Of a stretch of DNA of 64,000 nt, positions 1 through 10,837 are shown in pieces. A program made the translations under genes and the position numbers. Origin of the DNA: Malania oleifera (Eukaryota; Streptophyta; Magnoliopsida; Santalales; Ximeniaceae); contig NC_080420.1 of assembly GCF_029873635.1 (NCBI RefSeq), forward strand, positions 28,139,032 through 28,203,031. The letters are read 5' to 3'. Below the pieces are notes generated by a model that saw only the letters and a list, made by a program, of their open reading frames with translations, had not been told where the DNA came from and made no database searches. The first letter of the stretch is position 1, and each line of letters begins with the position of its first letter.

Positions 1-1021
1 CTAATTCTCGTCGAATAAATACAAATTGATCCTCAGCTAATGGTTTGGTAAATATATAAGCTAATTGAGCATGACTATTGACAAATTCAAGAACTATTTC
101 TTTCTTGTCTACATTATCTCTTAAAAAGTGATGACATATATCAATATGTTTAGTTTTTGAATGTGATACTGGATTCTTTGAAATATTTATTGCGTTTGTA
201 TTATCGCATTTTATGGGGATTGTTTGGTATTGAATTTTGAAGTCCCTTAATTGTTGTTTCATGTATAAAATTTGAGCACAACAGCTCTCAGCTACTATGT
301 ATTCTTCTTCAGTTGTAGATAATGCTACGAAATTTTGTTTCTTTGAAAACCATGAAACTAATGAGTGTCCTAAAAAGTGGCAAGTCTCACTAGTGCCTTT
401 TCTATCTATTTTGCATCCTGCATAATCTGCATCTGAATAACTCATCGTTTCGAAATCAGTTCTTTTTGGATACATAACCCTAAATCTAGTGTGCCTAGCA
501 AATATCTAAGTATCCGTTTTACTGTTGTTTGATGTGATTCCTTAGGAGCTGATTGGAACCTAGCACACATACACACACCGAACATTATATCTGGTCTACT
601 TGCTATTAAGTAAAGTAAACTTCCTATCATACCTCGATAATGTTTGGTATCAACTTGTTTCCCTTTTTCATCCTTGTCTAGACTAGTTGAAGTGCTCATG
701 GGAGTTCCTATAGGTTTACTTTCTTCCATATCAAACTTCTTTAACATGTCTTTAATATACTTAGTTTGATTTATGAAAGTTCCATTTTTAGCTTGTTTGA
801 TTTGCAAACCTAGAAAGTAATTTAATTCTCCCATCATGCTCATTTCAAACTCTCTTTGCATAGTTATAGCAAATTTATTACACAAGTCTTCTGAGTAGCT
901 CCAAATATAATATCATCAACATAAATTTGTATTATATGCATATTATTATCTTTGGTTTTTATAAATAAAGTGATGTTTATCTTTCCTCTTGAAAAATTAT
1001 TTTGGAGTAGAAATTTGCTTA
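1..1021 (-). pseudogene. pol of Sirevirus A: RT catalytic part and RNase H
   Basis: This is the C-terminal half of the copia polyprotein. The RT active-site motif YVDD is encoded at about 912-923. A frameshift follows, then an open stretch (442-885, 147 residues) with FLGLQIKQAK and GTPMSTST, both typical of copia RT. A second frameshift near 470 leads into RNase H with YSDADYAGCKIDRK and the SKTKHIDI motif near 120-160. The reading runs to base 1 (…FIRREL), so pol should end just outside the window. Joined across the solo LTR (1022-3269) it continues into the RT fingers at 3275. It cannot make a full product. Confidence 0.85.
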
Positions 1022-2310
1022 TGTTAGAATTGGTATATTCCCAAAAGGGAGAGTGAATTGGAATTTTAAAATTTTCTCCTAGGTTGAATTAGATGTCAAC
1101 TGAGTATTACAACCTAGGGTCTTTCTATCCAGTTCCAAATACGCTGATAAATATAATATGCGGAAATTTGAATCAAGCGCATCATTCACATAATAGCATA
1201 CACGTGCGATAAATATAAAGTGCGACAATATACACAAACACACAATATACACAAACCTACGTCCTCGCCTCTAGCTCGCAAGCCCGAGGATTCCACTAAT
1301 AGATCATTTAAGGGTGGAGCGACACCGATTACAATCAAGTCAATTAACAAAGGGCTGACGTCAACCTTAACCAGGTCAATTATCGGGGCTAACCTCAACC
1401 TACACGCCTTAACAGGATGACACACCTAGCTTTCCTAACCAGGTCTAAGCCAATCCGGGACTATTCTAGGGCTATTCTCCCTCTTTAGGCCCGTGCCTAG
1501 AAATACAACAGATGTGTATTACAATCAAATGGTACAGTGATTGTGCTTTCATGTAAAACAGATATGTACCCAAATACGCGCAATTACATACACCACAAAT
1601 GATATAATATGTAAGCTTAGTGTGGTCAATATTTCAACTCTCATATATATATATATATATATATATTTACTATCAGTGTAATAAGTGTGTGAGAGTATCA
1701 ATGAAGAAATCTTTGTATCACAGGATGTTCAGCCAGTAAGTTCACACAAAGATGTCAAGTTTCAAATATATCAATCAGCAGGATGTCTCAAGCATGTAAA
1801 TATCAAATAATGTATATGCTTGGTTTGCAAAAGATGTGTAATCTTTGTATTTAGCAGATAATATATGAGTGAATGAATATTGCAACAAGGATCACTATCT
1901 CATAAACAAATATCTCTTCAAATATATTTTTCAATATAAAGCTTAATAGATATTTGAAAGTGATTATGAAAAGATTTTGCAACCAAAATACTAAACGATT
2001 TTCTTAAGATATTCTAATGAATATACAACTTCAGAAGATCAAATAAAAGCCTTCTTAGGAGAGACTTATTAACAAAGTCTCCTAAGAATGCTTAGGTTTA
2101 ACTCTCAATAAAATCGTATCAACCAAGCGGAACAAGGAGAGTAAACCTTTCTAATCAAGCACTCAATCAACTTACAGAGAGTTTGAGCAATAAGAGAAGG
2201 TAAGTATGAGTGGTTGGGGCTTAGGAATGAGTATTATAGGATTTGGAAATTTCAGAGAATTTCTCCTAATCAAAGTGACTAATCACTCCTTAATTTGCAC
2301 AAATGATTTC

Positions 2311-2320
2311 ATATATATAG
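2311..2320 (-). promoter_or_regulatory. Probable TATA box of solo LTR
   Basis: On the minus strand CTATATATAT lies about 130 bases downstream of the palindrome array, where an LTR promoter is expected. The call rests on motif and position only. Confidence 0.5.
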
Positions 2321-2444
2321 ACATGGGAAGAGATATGACCGTTAGGGACCTATTTAGTATTATTATGAAAGTTTAATGACATTTCAAATGTTTTAACCCT
2401 ATTTAAAAAATGTTTAACTACGGTAAAAATCAGGGCAACCCGAG

Positions 2445-2975
2445 AGGTCTGGTCGACCAGATCTCATATGGTTCGGTCGACCAGGGCATTTTTGAACTGA
2501 ATGGTCGGTCAACCGAAAGTGCCTTTCCAAAGGCGATTTTCCATTTTACCGAGGTTTGGTCAATCGGGCCATTTTGAACTGGCTGATTCGGTCAACCAAA
2601 CTGTAGATATTTTTCCCAAAGACCCTGGGTTGACTAGGTAGTTGGAGTACAAAATTGGTTCGGTTGACCAGATGGTCAAATTGTTGACCTCTGGGGGTTG
2701 CGGTCGACCGGGGGGTTTTGAACTACATTGGTTTGATTGATCGGGACTTTGGTCAACTGTTGACTCAAGCCTGTTTCGATTGACCGAGGCAGAATGAACT
2801 GCCTTGGCTGGTCGACCGAAAGTGCACAATGTGTGCATTTCGGTCCTGTTTCAATACACATTCACCCTATTAAAGTTCATAATACATGCAAGTGCAAAGG
2901 TGAGTGTCCTAAGGTCACTTTGGGTCCAATTTTAAAGACACCGAAAAAATCCGGTGTCGGTCGACCGAAGGGTAA
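2445..2975. repeat. Array of degenerate GGTCGACC palindromes in solo LTR
   Basis: About 11 dispersed copies of a motif centred on GGTCGACC lie 15-60 bases apart. Clear copies start near 2451, 2473, 2702, 2809 and 2958; others have one or two changes. The best copy is the 14-bp perfect palindrome TCTGGTCGACCAGA at 2448-2461. In LTR orientation the array lies upstream of the TATA box. Sirevirus LTRs of maize are known to carry palindrome arrays in this position; this motif appears to be this family's version. Confidence 0.8.
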
Positions 2976-3274
2976 ACCCTAAGGTCATTCTAAGGTCACT
3001 TTAGGTTGTATTTTAGTTTGAGCTTACGTAATAAATCATGTATGTGATGTGTGTGAGCTTATTACAAATCAGACCTTATTTACTATTACAGACCCTTTGC
3101 ATATGAATTAAATACAATACAATCGTAAAATAGGTCTTCAGCTTCAGTTCCTCTTTGTACACATCTCGATCTTGGCAATTTTAGGATTCCTAAACAAAGT
3201 CTCAAATACCCATTACATATTATAAGTATTTGTCATAATCAAAACCGGGCGTGACCTATAAGGTCAACAACTTA

Positions 3275-4040
3275 GCCTATCATACCAAGCTTTAGGAGCT
3301 TGTTTCAATCCATGTAGGGCCTTAGTTAGCTTAAATACATGATTTGGATTTTTAGAGTCTTCAAAACCTGGAGGTTATTTAACATAAACTTCGTCATTAA
3401 TATAGTCATTTACAAATGCACTTTTTACATCCATTTGGTATAATTTGAAGTCTTCATAGGCTGCATAGGCAAGAAGCATCCTTATTGCTTCCATTCTTAC
3501 TACAAGAGCAAAGGTTTCTTCATAATCAATGTCTTCTTCTTGATTGTAACCTTGTGCTACAAGCCTAACTTTATTTATTACAACTACCGCAGTTTCATCC
3601 TTTTTATTTCTAAATACTTATTTAGTTCCTATGATTGAATTATCTTTGGGTTTAGGTATAAGTTTCCATACTTGACTTCTTTCAAATTGATTTAATTCCT
3701 CCTGCATAGCTATGATCCAAGAGTCATCTTTTAAGACTTCTTTTATATTCTTGGGTTCATCTTGAGACAAGAAAGCATAATGATTACAAATATTTTTTAA
3801 TGAGGCTCTAGTGGTTATTCCTTTTGACGGTTCTCCAAGAATTTGGTCTTTTGGGTGACTTTTAGCATATCTCCATTCTCTAGGTAGTTCTAGATTTTCA
3901 ATTGTGTTTTCTTTTGAGATTTCATTATTATTTTCTTCTTTCATTTCAATATCTTCTTCTTTATGTGAAATATTTTCTCTTTCATCAATTTTAATTTTGT
4001 TAAAATGATCATTTGATTCATCAAATGTTATGTGTATTGA
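3275..4040 (-). pseudogene. pol of Sirevirus A: RT N-terminal part
   Basis: This encodes the INT-RT linker and the RT fingers. The open stretch 3618-3944 (108 residues) holds LELPREWRYAKSHPKDQI, the NHYAFLSQDEP segment and DDSWIIAMQEELNQFE, all conserved between the three Sireviruses here. It ends at TAA (3618-3620), exactly where copia RTs have Trp in the TK-W-VFRNK motif. Downstream (3300-3600) the fingers continue with DVKSAFVND and QAPKAWYD before the solo LTR breaks the frame at 3274. B and D also carry a stop at the Trp position. Confidence 0.8.
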
Positions 4041-5366
4041 TTAAATAATTGTAAGAGTTCTTTTATTGTAAACCCTATAAGCTTTACTATTTGATGAGTA
4101 ACCTAAGAAAGTTCCTTCATCATATTTTGCGTCAAATTTTCCTAGATCATCTTTAGTATTAAGGATAAAGCATTTGCAACCAAATACATGAAAGTAAGAG
4201 ATATTGAGTTTTCTTCTTTTCCATAATTCATATGGTGTTTTGTCTATACTAGATTGTATGGATACTCTATTTATTATGTAATAGACTATATTTATTGCTT
4301 CTGCCCAAAAATACTTATTTAAATCATTTTCGTTTAACATGGTTCTTGCCATTTCTTGTAGGGTTCTATTTTTTCTTTCAAAAACTCCATTTTTTTGTGG
4401 AGTCCTAGGTGCGGAAAAATTATGGTTTATTCCATATTCATTACAGAATTTTTCAACATTTTTGTTTTTAAATTCCCTACCTTGATCACTCCTAAAGTTT
4501 GTTATATTATAGCCCTTTTCATTTTGTAATTTCTTACATAATGTAATAAACATGTCACAGGCTTCATCTTTGTTTGCTAGGAATAATACCCAAGTGAATC
4601 TTGAATAATCATCCACTATTACAAAAACATATTGTTTACCTCCTAGGTTTAAGGTTCTAGTTGGACCAAATATGTCTAGGTGCAGCAATTCTAGGGGTCT
4701 TTTTGTAAATATGTATTTTTTCTTTTTGAAACTTGTTTTAACTTGCTTTCCCTTTTGGCATGCATCACATGATAACTTCTTTTGAAACTTGTTTTAACTT
4801 GTTTTAATCTCTTTTTGAAACTTGTTTTAACTTGTTTTCTTGTCTTTTATGAATTTTGTATTAGGTAGTCCTTTGACAAGATTTTTCTTTGATAATTTGG
4901 ATAATAGGTTCATGCTAGCATGTCCTAGTTTCCTATGCCATAGCCAACTTATTTCATTCATTGCTACCAAACAAGTTACATTCTGATTTACTAAGTTCTC
5001 AAAATTTATACAATAGACATTGTTTATCCTATGAGCTATAAATAAGGTTGCATTGTTCTTAGAATTTTGAATAACACATTTTTCTTTCTTAAAGGTTATT
5101 TCAAACCCTTTGTCACTTAATTGGCTAATGCTTAAAAGGTTGTGTTTCAATCCTTCTACTAAGAGCACATTGTTAATAGTGAGAGAAGGTTCTTTACCTA
5201 TTTTTCCAATACCAATAATTTTGCCCTTGGCATTGTCGCCGAAAGTAACATATCCTCAATCCTTTTGTCTTAGAGAGGTAAACTTGGTCTTATCGCCGGT
5301 CATATGCCTTGAACATCCATTGTCCAAGTACCACTTATCCGTTGATGGTGTTGTCCTAAAGCATAC
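4041..5366 (-). pseudogene. pol of Sirevirus A: protease, GAG-pre-integrase, integrase
   Basis: Right to left, the retropepsin motif reads [14 protein letters not shown] near 5290-5345, with DNG where DSG/DTG is usual. The pre-integrase domain (4827-5168) contains [13 protein letters not shown] and the HRKLGHAS zinc-binding part. The integrase core (4041-4688, 215 residues) has LDIFGP (first Asp), SDQGREF (second Asp) and FERKNR (Glu), so all three DDE residues are present. Between pre-integrase and core, a short tandem repeat with stops (4721-4840) replaces part of the zinc-binding linker, which breaks the frame. The integrase C-terminus (GTFLGYSSNSKAYRVYNK) runs to 4041. Confidence 0.85.
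4721..4840 (-). repeat. Local triplication in integrase linker of Sirevirus A
   Basis: The segment TTTTTGAAACTTGTTTTAAC occurs three times on the plus strand (near 4722, 4781 and 4813) with short variable spacers. On the coding strand each copy reads KTS-stop-NKFQK. It lies in the linker just before the Cys pair of the zinc-binding motif. B and D lack the extra copies. Confidence 0.8.
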
Positions 5367-7137
5367 CTACAATGGAGGAATTTTTGTGTTAGACTTTGGA
5401 ACCCAAATTCTTTTAATTTTCTTTGTTTTGTTGTTAATTCCATTAACTTTCCATTCCCCTTGCACTTTAACATACTTTCTCTTTAGTGGGCAGTCGAATA
5501 TTACGTGACCTTTAGTCTTGCACATATAACAAGTGGTGTGTTCATGTTTGTTGTTTGAGGAAGTGCTAGCATAGTGCTTGGCCTCCTTGACAAAGTATCC
5601 CATGTATAATTTCTTATTCTTTTTATTTGTCTTACCATTATAACTTATCCCTTCTTTATTTCCATGTAGCCTTTGCTGTCCAATCATCTTTTCAAAATTA
5701 TCTTTACCTTTGGTAAAGTTACATATAATTTTCTCTTTATCCTCTACTAATATGTTAAGTTCATTTACTTCTAAATCTTTTTTATTCAAACTATCTTTAT
5801 GAGTTTTGCTTAATTCTTGAGTTAATTTATTTACTTCATCTTCTAACTTCTCAATACAAGTGTCTTTTTCTTTTTCAATGATTTTGAATGATTCAAGTTG
5901 CTTCAATGGTTCTTTATTTTGATCTTTCAAAGTTATATTTCTCTTAGAAATTTTTATTAATCTCTTATGCAAAGAAAACAACTCAGCTTGTGATTCCTTA
6001 TAGGAAGGCATGCTGTCACATGACTCATTGTAAGATCCTATAGAGGAATAGTAGGAGTTTACCTCTTCTTCATTCACCATGAAACATATGTTTGCCATCT
6101 CTTGTTCGCTTGATTCATTTTCTGTCTTGCTGGAGCTTGAATCATCCCACATAGCTTTCATAGCTTCATTCTTTTTCTTCTTGTCTTTCTTGAGCAATGG
6201 ACAGTCTGGCTTGATATGTCCTGGTTTCTTGCAGTGATAATATATTGAAGGTTCATTCTTACTCTTATTTTCCTTCCTGCTTGTCTCTCCTTTTTCAGGT
6301 TTCCTTTTATTGAACTTCATAGGAAATCGCTTATTTCTTCAATATAACTTACCTAGTCTCTTAGTGATGAATGCTAATTCATCTTGATCTAAGTCACTTG
6401 TCTCACTTTCCTCTTCACTAGAGTTGTGGCTAGATGCTTTTAGTGCAATGGATCTTTTATGCTTTGGTTCAGAATTTCTTTCTTTTAAGGCCATTTCATA
6501 GGTAAGAAGTGAACCTATGAGTTCATCTAAAGAGGTAGTGTTAAGATTTCTACCTTCAGTGATAGCTGTAGCCTTTGGTTCCCATATTGAGGGAAGACCT
6601 CCTAGGATTTTTCTGATCATTTCGTAGGTAGTATAAGTTTTCCCTAAGGCACTTAAGGAATTTATTATGTGGGTAAATCTAGTGTAGATACTTGATATTG
6701 TTTCATTAGAATTCATCTTGAATGCTTCATATTCGCTTATTAACATGTCTATCCTGTTGTCTCTAACATCAATAGTTCCTTTATATGTCACTTCTAATTT
6801 GTCCCATATTTCTTTAGCTTTCTTGCATTCCATGGCCCTGTTAAATTCGTTAGCATCTAAGGCACAGTATAAAGCATCTATAGCACTTGAATTGATTTGA
6901 AGCATTTTATAGTTTGAATCGGTCATATCCCTTTTTTTCTTTTGGAATCTTTTTTCCATAAACTATTTTAGTGGGAATAAGGTCTCCATCGATAACTACT
7001 TCCAATGCTTTCCAATCCATGTGTTGGAGATAGATTTACATTCTCTTTTTCCAAAATGTATAATTATGTCCGCAAAAAATTGGTGGACGGGTTGACGATT
7101 GGCCTTCACCAAAGGGTGTTACTCCTATATTTGCCAT
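5367..7137 (-). pseudogene. gag of Sirevirus A
   Basis: Gag packages the element RNA. Translation should start at ATG 7137-7135 (MANIGVTPFGEGQSSTRPP), homologous to the Gag starts of B, D and E. A stop follows RM in the W-KK-RM segment, and a frameshift lies near 6960. The UBN2-type domain is at 6339-6959 (206 residues; KEIWDKLEVTYKGT, TSLDELIGSLLTYEM). The section 5367-6320 (317 residues) has a zinc knuckle lacking its first Cys (YYHCKKPGHIKPDC), a Lys/Glu-rich coiled coil of about 100 residues, and an intact second knuckle ([14 protein letters not shown]). It ends at TAG (5367-5369), in frame with the protease that follows. Confidence 0.85.
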
Positions 7138-7179
7138 TTGATCTTTTTATAGTTTCTTGTTAGGAATTACTATAACTTG

Positions 7180-7193
7180 GCTCTGATACCAAT
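7180..7193 (-). other. PBS of Sirevirus A (Met-tRNA type)
   Basis: On the minus strand ATTGGTATCAGAGC directly follows the LTR end (…TTAATTTCA). It is complementary to the 3' end of plant initiator Met-tRNA, the usual primer of copia elements. Confidence 0.9.
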
Positions 7194-8640
7194 TGAAATT
7201 AAGAATAGCTTCCCAAGAGGGAGGGGGGGTGAATTGGATTTTAAAAAATTTAGTCCCTTTAGGATTAGTTCTTTTAAGTTGTAAAACTTAGAAACAATCA
7301 CAATCAGCACAGCAAAATCAAACACTCAATTTATGTAACAATATATGTGAAAATTTGCTGCACTCAGTATAAGCCCTTTATCACAATTATTCTTCTTCCC
7401 AATGTTCAGTTTTTAAATAAACTTTCAAATTAATAGGTCAAAGATAATCAATCAACGTAGTCCCTTTCGATTTCCACATCAATGCTGATTTATCCAAAAC
7501 GAATTACCTTTCGGTCTAATTAACAACCAAACATTCAGAATTGAAATTTAAAGCAACCACCAAAATTATATCCTTAAAAAAATAAAGAGTAGAGTAGAGA
7601 AAGAAGAACACAGGGATTTTTATGAGGTTCGACTTCAACACAGCATACGTCCTCACCAAAGGATTCACTATTACCATTCCTTTATCAGCCGGAACAAAAC
7701 CAGTTACAAGCACTCCTTGGGTAAGGCTAGAGCCCGCCTTCTCCAAAAAATTTCCCCTTGTTTGGTCCAACAATTCAGTACTCAAATCATCAACAACTCC
7801 TAATACAAAGATAGAAAACAAGATGTACAAAAACTTGCTCCTCAAAGAGCTGATTAGTACAAATTTGAAACACTTATGCACTTCAGTAAATTAGAATATG
7901 AATTTCGGAATGAAACTCTTAGAAACTTATCACCGTAAGTATCTTTCAATGAAAGAATCAACAACTCAATGATAAAACACAATGAGAGATTCAGTAAAAC
8001 TTCTTTTAATTTCGAGCAAGGATGAGAACAATTTGAAGCACTTTCAGAAATTCAAAATGAAAAAGTATGATAGCAGCATATGATTTCTTAATGATCTTAA
8101 TGATGAAAATCAATGTGTCTTAAGGGTATTAATAGATGTAGAAAACCTTCTTACTTATTCGCTAAGAATACTCAGTGTTGTTTCCTTATATTAATCTTAT
8201 TTGAGTTTCCAAATATTTGAATTTCAAAAATTATATCCGTTGAAAAACAGAAAAATGCAACGAGGCAGATGATTGTGAAGTCCTAGCAGTCTGTGTCCAT
8301 TTAATATAACTATAAAAACATAGGCAGAAAGGTGGTAGTCGTCTGTCCCTTGAGTGGCAGTCGTCTGTCACTAGAATATGAGGTGGCAATCGTCTGTTCA
8401 TATGGTGATAGTCATCTGTCCATGTGTAATTTTAAGCGTTTCAATAACATAGAAGGTGGACAGTCGTCTGGTGAAACCTTCATAGTCTTCTCACTTTTCA
8501 TTGGCAATCGTCTGTCAAAGCCTTGATAGTCATCTATTAGACTTCTATGTTTAAGTTTTAAGCCTTGTTAATTTGGCTAATCGTCTGTCTATTTACAGAC
8601 AGTCGTCTGTCCACTCAATGCTTTTCTTTTCTAGTCAATT
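7194..8640 (-). repeat. 5' LTR of Sirevirus A
   Basis: The LTR ends at the PBS, preceded by the CACCCCCCCTCCCTCTTGGG block found near the 3' end of every Sirevirus LTR here. Its U3 side carries the AGTCGTCTGTC array. The other end merges near 8640 with G1 gag. No GTTTTGATNATGACAAA-type start is visible, so the U3 start may be deleted or very divergent. The partner LTR lies outside the window. Confidence 0.7.
8334..8615. repeat. Array of AGTCGTCTGTC repeats in LTR of A
   Basis: About nine copies of a motif near (C)AGTCGTCTGTC occur, for example near 8338, 8358, 8386, 8461, 8505, 8578 and 8601, spaced 20-50 bases apart. The fuller copies read GACAG-TCGT-CTGTC, an inverted repeat with a 4-base centre. 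This is the A-family counterpart of the arrays in the other Sirevirus LTRs. Confidence 0.8.
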
Positions 8641-9660
8641 TTCAATTTCTCTCTCATTATGTATTTGTTGTTGTTCCTGCTAGTAATCTTTAGGACTAGG
8701 CTGAGGTTCCATAGGAAATTCCTCTTTTTCTAAGATATCCAACTGCGTGCTCTTTGCATTAATGGTGTCCTGCAATTCATTTAAGTCCTGAGTATGCTGA
8801 GTATACTAATTGATTTGAATTTGCATGAACTGTTGGAATATATTCGCCATTTGCATCATGCTATCATCAGAAAATCCTAACGGTGCATAGCTTTTAGGGA
8901 TCTGTTGTGGCTGATATTGAGACGGAAGAGTGTCTGGGTAGTATGTTGGCTCATATGTATCTCCACCACTGATTGTGCTGATAGGGTGTACTGTCATGGG
9001 TGCCTGATTATATTATGTATTCTACTATGGGTCACTTTCAGCTAGGTAGTAAAAGAATGATAGTACCTGATCTGGTTCTTCACTGAAGGGTTTTCCATTG
9101 CACATGGTCTAGACAAAGTACTTGCAATCAGGGGTAAAAGTTGTATAAAAACAATTAACTAACCTTCATGATTCAAACCCATGATGTGGACAAGTACTTA
9201 GCAGATCCTTGAATCGCTCCCAGCAAGGCCAAAAAGTCTCGTCACCCTTATGCATAAACTGAATAATCTGTTCCTACAAAGATTGAGTTCCCTGTGAGGG
9301 ACAAAGCATATGCAGAAATTCATGCTCCATATCAGCCCAATTAGAGATAGAGTGGGGTCTCAAGGAATTAAACCACATCTGCGTCCTATCCTTCAAAGAG
9401 GCAAGAAATAAACGCATTATAGTATCTTCATTAGTTCGAGTATGAGAGAAAAAAATATTGCAAGTTAACTCGGACTCTGACAGGTGCCGATAAGGGCACT
9501 CAGATTCCATCCCGTAGAACTGAGGTAGCAATGACTTCCTTCGCGTTGCATCATGAAATCAAGTTCTTCATTAGGTAAAATAGTGGAAGATGGTGCAGTG
9601 GTGTATTGAAGCTATAAAAAGTCCATAAGCGTGTGTGGTGCAGGTGCATCCATATTTATT
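8641..9660 (-). pseudogene. gag of Ty3/gypsy element G1
   Basis: The Gag reads from a start near 9653 (MDAPAPHTLMDFL, then a stop) through a frameshift into 9274-9531. That part holds a gypsy capsid (Retrotrans_gag-like) core: FYGMESECPYRHLSE, RLFLASLKDRTQMWFNSLRP and SNWADMEHEFL. After another break come FWPCWERFKDLL, CPHHGFES and TMCNGKPFSEEPDQVLSFF (9040-9270), then a Gln-rich tail (8806-8997). Several stops and shifts are present. The coding sequence ends where Sirevirus A begins. The family resembles Athila/Tat Gag, consistent with the Asp-type PBS beside the LTR. Confidence 0.8.
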
Positions 9661-9786
9661 TGTTTTTTTTTTTTTTTCCAAAACTCAAATTTTTTTCTTT
9701 TTTTTTTTCTTTCTTTTTCTTTTTATTTTTCATGAGATTATTTAAAATGATGGGAAAAACACTAATTTGAGACTAAGACCGACATT

Positions 9787-9803
9787 CCCCAGCAACGATG
9801 CCA
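9787..9803 (-). other. PBS of gypsy G1
   Basis: On the minus strand TGGCATCGTTGCTGGGG follows the LTR end after a short T-rich spacer. It is a slightly mutated form of the TGGCGCCGTTGCCGGGG site used by Athila/Tat-type gypsy elements. Confidence 0.8.
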
Positions 9804-9809
9804 AAAACT

Positions 9810-10438
9810 TGACTCACTCAAAAAATGAGCAGCTCGGAAGCTATTCTAAGTATAGGAGTTCTGTCGTGTAATATTCAGCCCAAAGACTAAATCTTTTCCT
9901 TAGGGAATGCGATTAATCTCAAATTTTACGTGTTTCCAATCGAAAAATAAAAGGTTACTAAACTCAGTTCAAATTCGGGGTTTTAGGATTGATTGAGATT
10001 TCTTTTGACAAATTAAACGAACACACAAATTAAACCTTTATCCTTGTATGCACTGAATTAAATGAGAAGAACGGAAACCCTATATCTAATTAGATAGACA
10101 TCAAAACACAAATTGAACTTTGTAATAGAAACTAAAGGCGGTGACTTTAACACATAACTAAAACATGCAATAACACTCAATTAAACACAACCGCAAACAA
10201 TAAAAACCCAACTTTTAACAAAATCAAGAACTTGAACCAAAATCACAATTCAAAATGCAAACATGAACTCAACGAAAATTTAACGCCCTAACATCCTAAC
10301 TAAACTGAACACGATAAACAAGATTAAAATTTAAGGAAAATTATTAATCTAACTTAAAAATATTTTTTTTATTTTATTCTTTTCTTTACTTAAGAAGACA
10401 ACTAAATATATAAACTGAAATAATAATAAAATATTTTA
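9810..10438 (-). repeat. LTR of gypsy G1, PBS-proximal half
   Basis: This half matches 61155-61830 of the G1-family LTR (shared AGCAGCTC, GTAATATTCAGC and AATCTCAAATTTTA stretches in the same order). A run of T near 9662-9720 lies just outside it. Sirevirus B inserted at 10438/20498. Confidence 0.8.
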
Positions 10439-10837
10439 TATTGGCTTAACTGGGTTTTTCAATCTTATTTTGATGATAACAAAATGAAGGATGTTTTAAC
10501 ATGTGTTGTTGAGTGGTTTTATTTCAGGACCAAGCCAAAGGACACTCATGGTTAATCGTGGAAGTCAACTGGAGATCAAAGTCAATCAAGTGAAAGCTTC
10601 TCAGTATATTGAAGCAATGAACAACAAATGAAGATCCTAAAGGCCAAGAAGATCTTGAAGTGAAAAGTGAACCTCAAGAGGTTGCAAGACTAAGTGATTA
10701 AGAAGATCATGCTTAAAAGGATATTTGTATGTACTTCAAGTCATTACTATTTAGATATGTGAAACTCCTTAAGATACAAAAAATTAGAGACCTGCACTTG
10801 AAAAACCCTTGAAAATGTTTTTGAAAAGTTAAAAGTA

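Larger units (their letters stand above)
1022..3269 (-). mobile_element. Solo LTR of a second Sirevirus family
   Basis: The element interrupts the RT coding sequence of Sirevirus A. On the minus strand it starts TGTTGACC and ends TTCTAACA (TG…CA). It is flanked by GCTTA (1017-1021) and ACTTA (3270-3274), a 5-bp target-site duplication with one mismatch. The length is 2248 bp. No PBS, polypurine tract or coding sequence lies between the ends, so it is a solo LTR left by LTR-LTR recombination. Its start contains GTTTTGATTATGACAAA, a motif shared in variant form by the LTR starts of B, C and D. A 5' to 3' series of palindrome array, TATA box and CACTCTCCCTTTTGGG-like end is visible. The same family recurs at 22723-23340. 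Confidence 0.85.
1..8640 (-). mobile_element. Sirevirus A (Ty1/copia), left end outside window
   Basis: This is a minus-strand copia element. From right to left it shows a 5' LTR, a PBS matching the initiator Met-tRNA 3' end, gag (UBN2-type domain, two zinc knuckles, a coiled coil), protease, integrase, reverse transcriptase and RNase H. The RNase H runs to the window edge, so the 3' region and 3' LTR are not visible. The domain order PR-INT-RT-RH is that of Ty1/copia, and the long coiled-coil Gag fits Sireviruses. The element sits in the gag of gypsy G1, and its RT is split by a solo LTR. The right boundary is uncertain by about 20 bases because the expected LTR start motif is not visible there. 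Stops and frameshifts make it non-autonomous. Confidence 0.85.

Noticed and set aside
2445..2975. Possible CRISPR-like array of repeats and spacers
   Set aside because: The repeats are only 8-14 bases, degenerate and irregularly spaced, and lie in a plant LTR.
2560..2982. Short open frames on both strands within the solo LTR
   Set aside because: They follow the GGTCGACC array and have no protein similarity; the region is LTR.
5110..5508. 132-residue open frame on the plus strand
   Set aside because: It is antisense to the protease and pre-integrase of Sirevirus A and has no motifs of its own.
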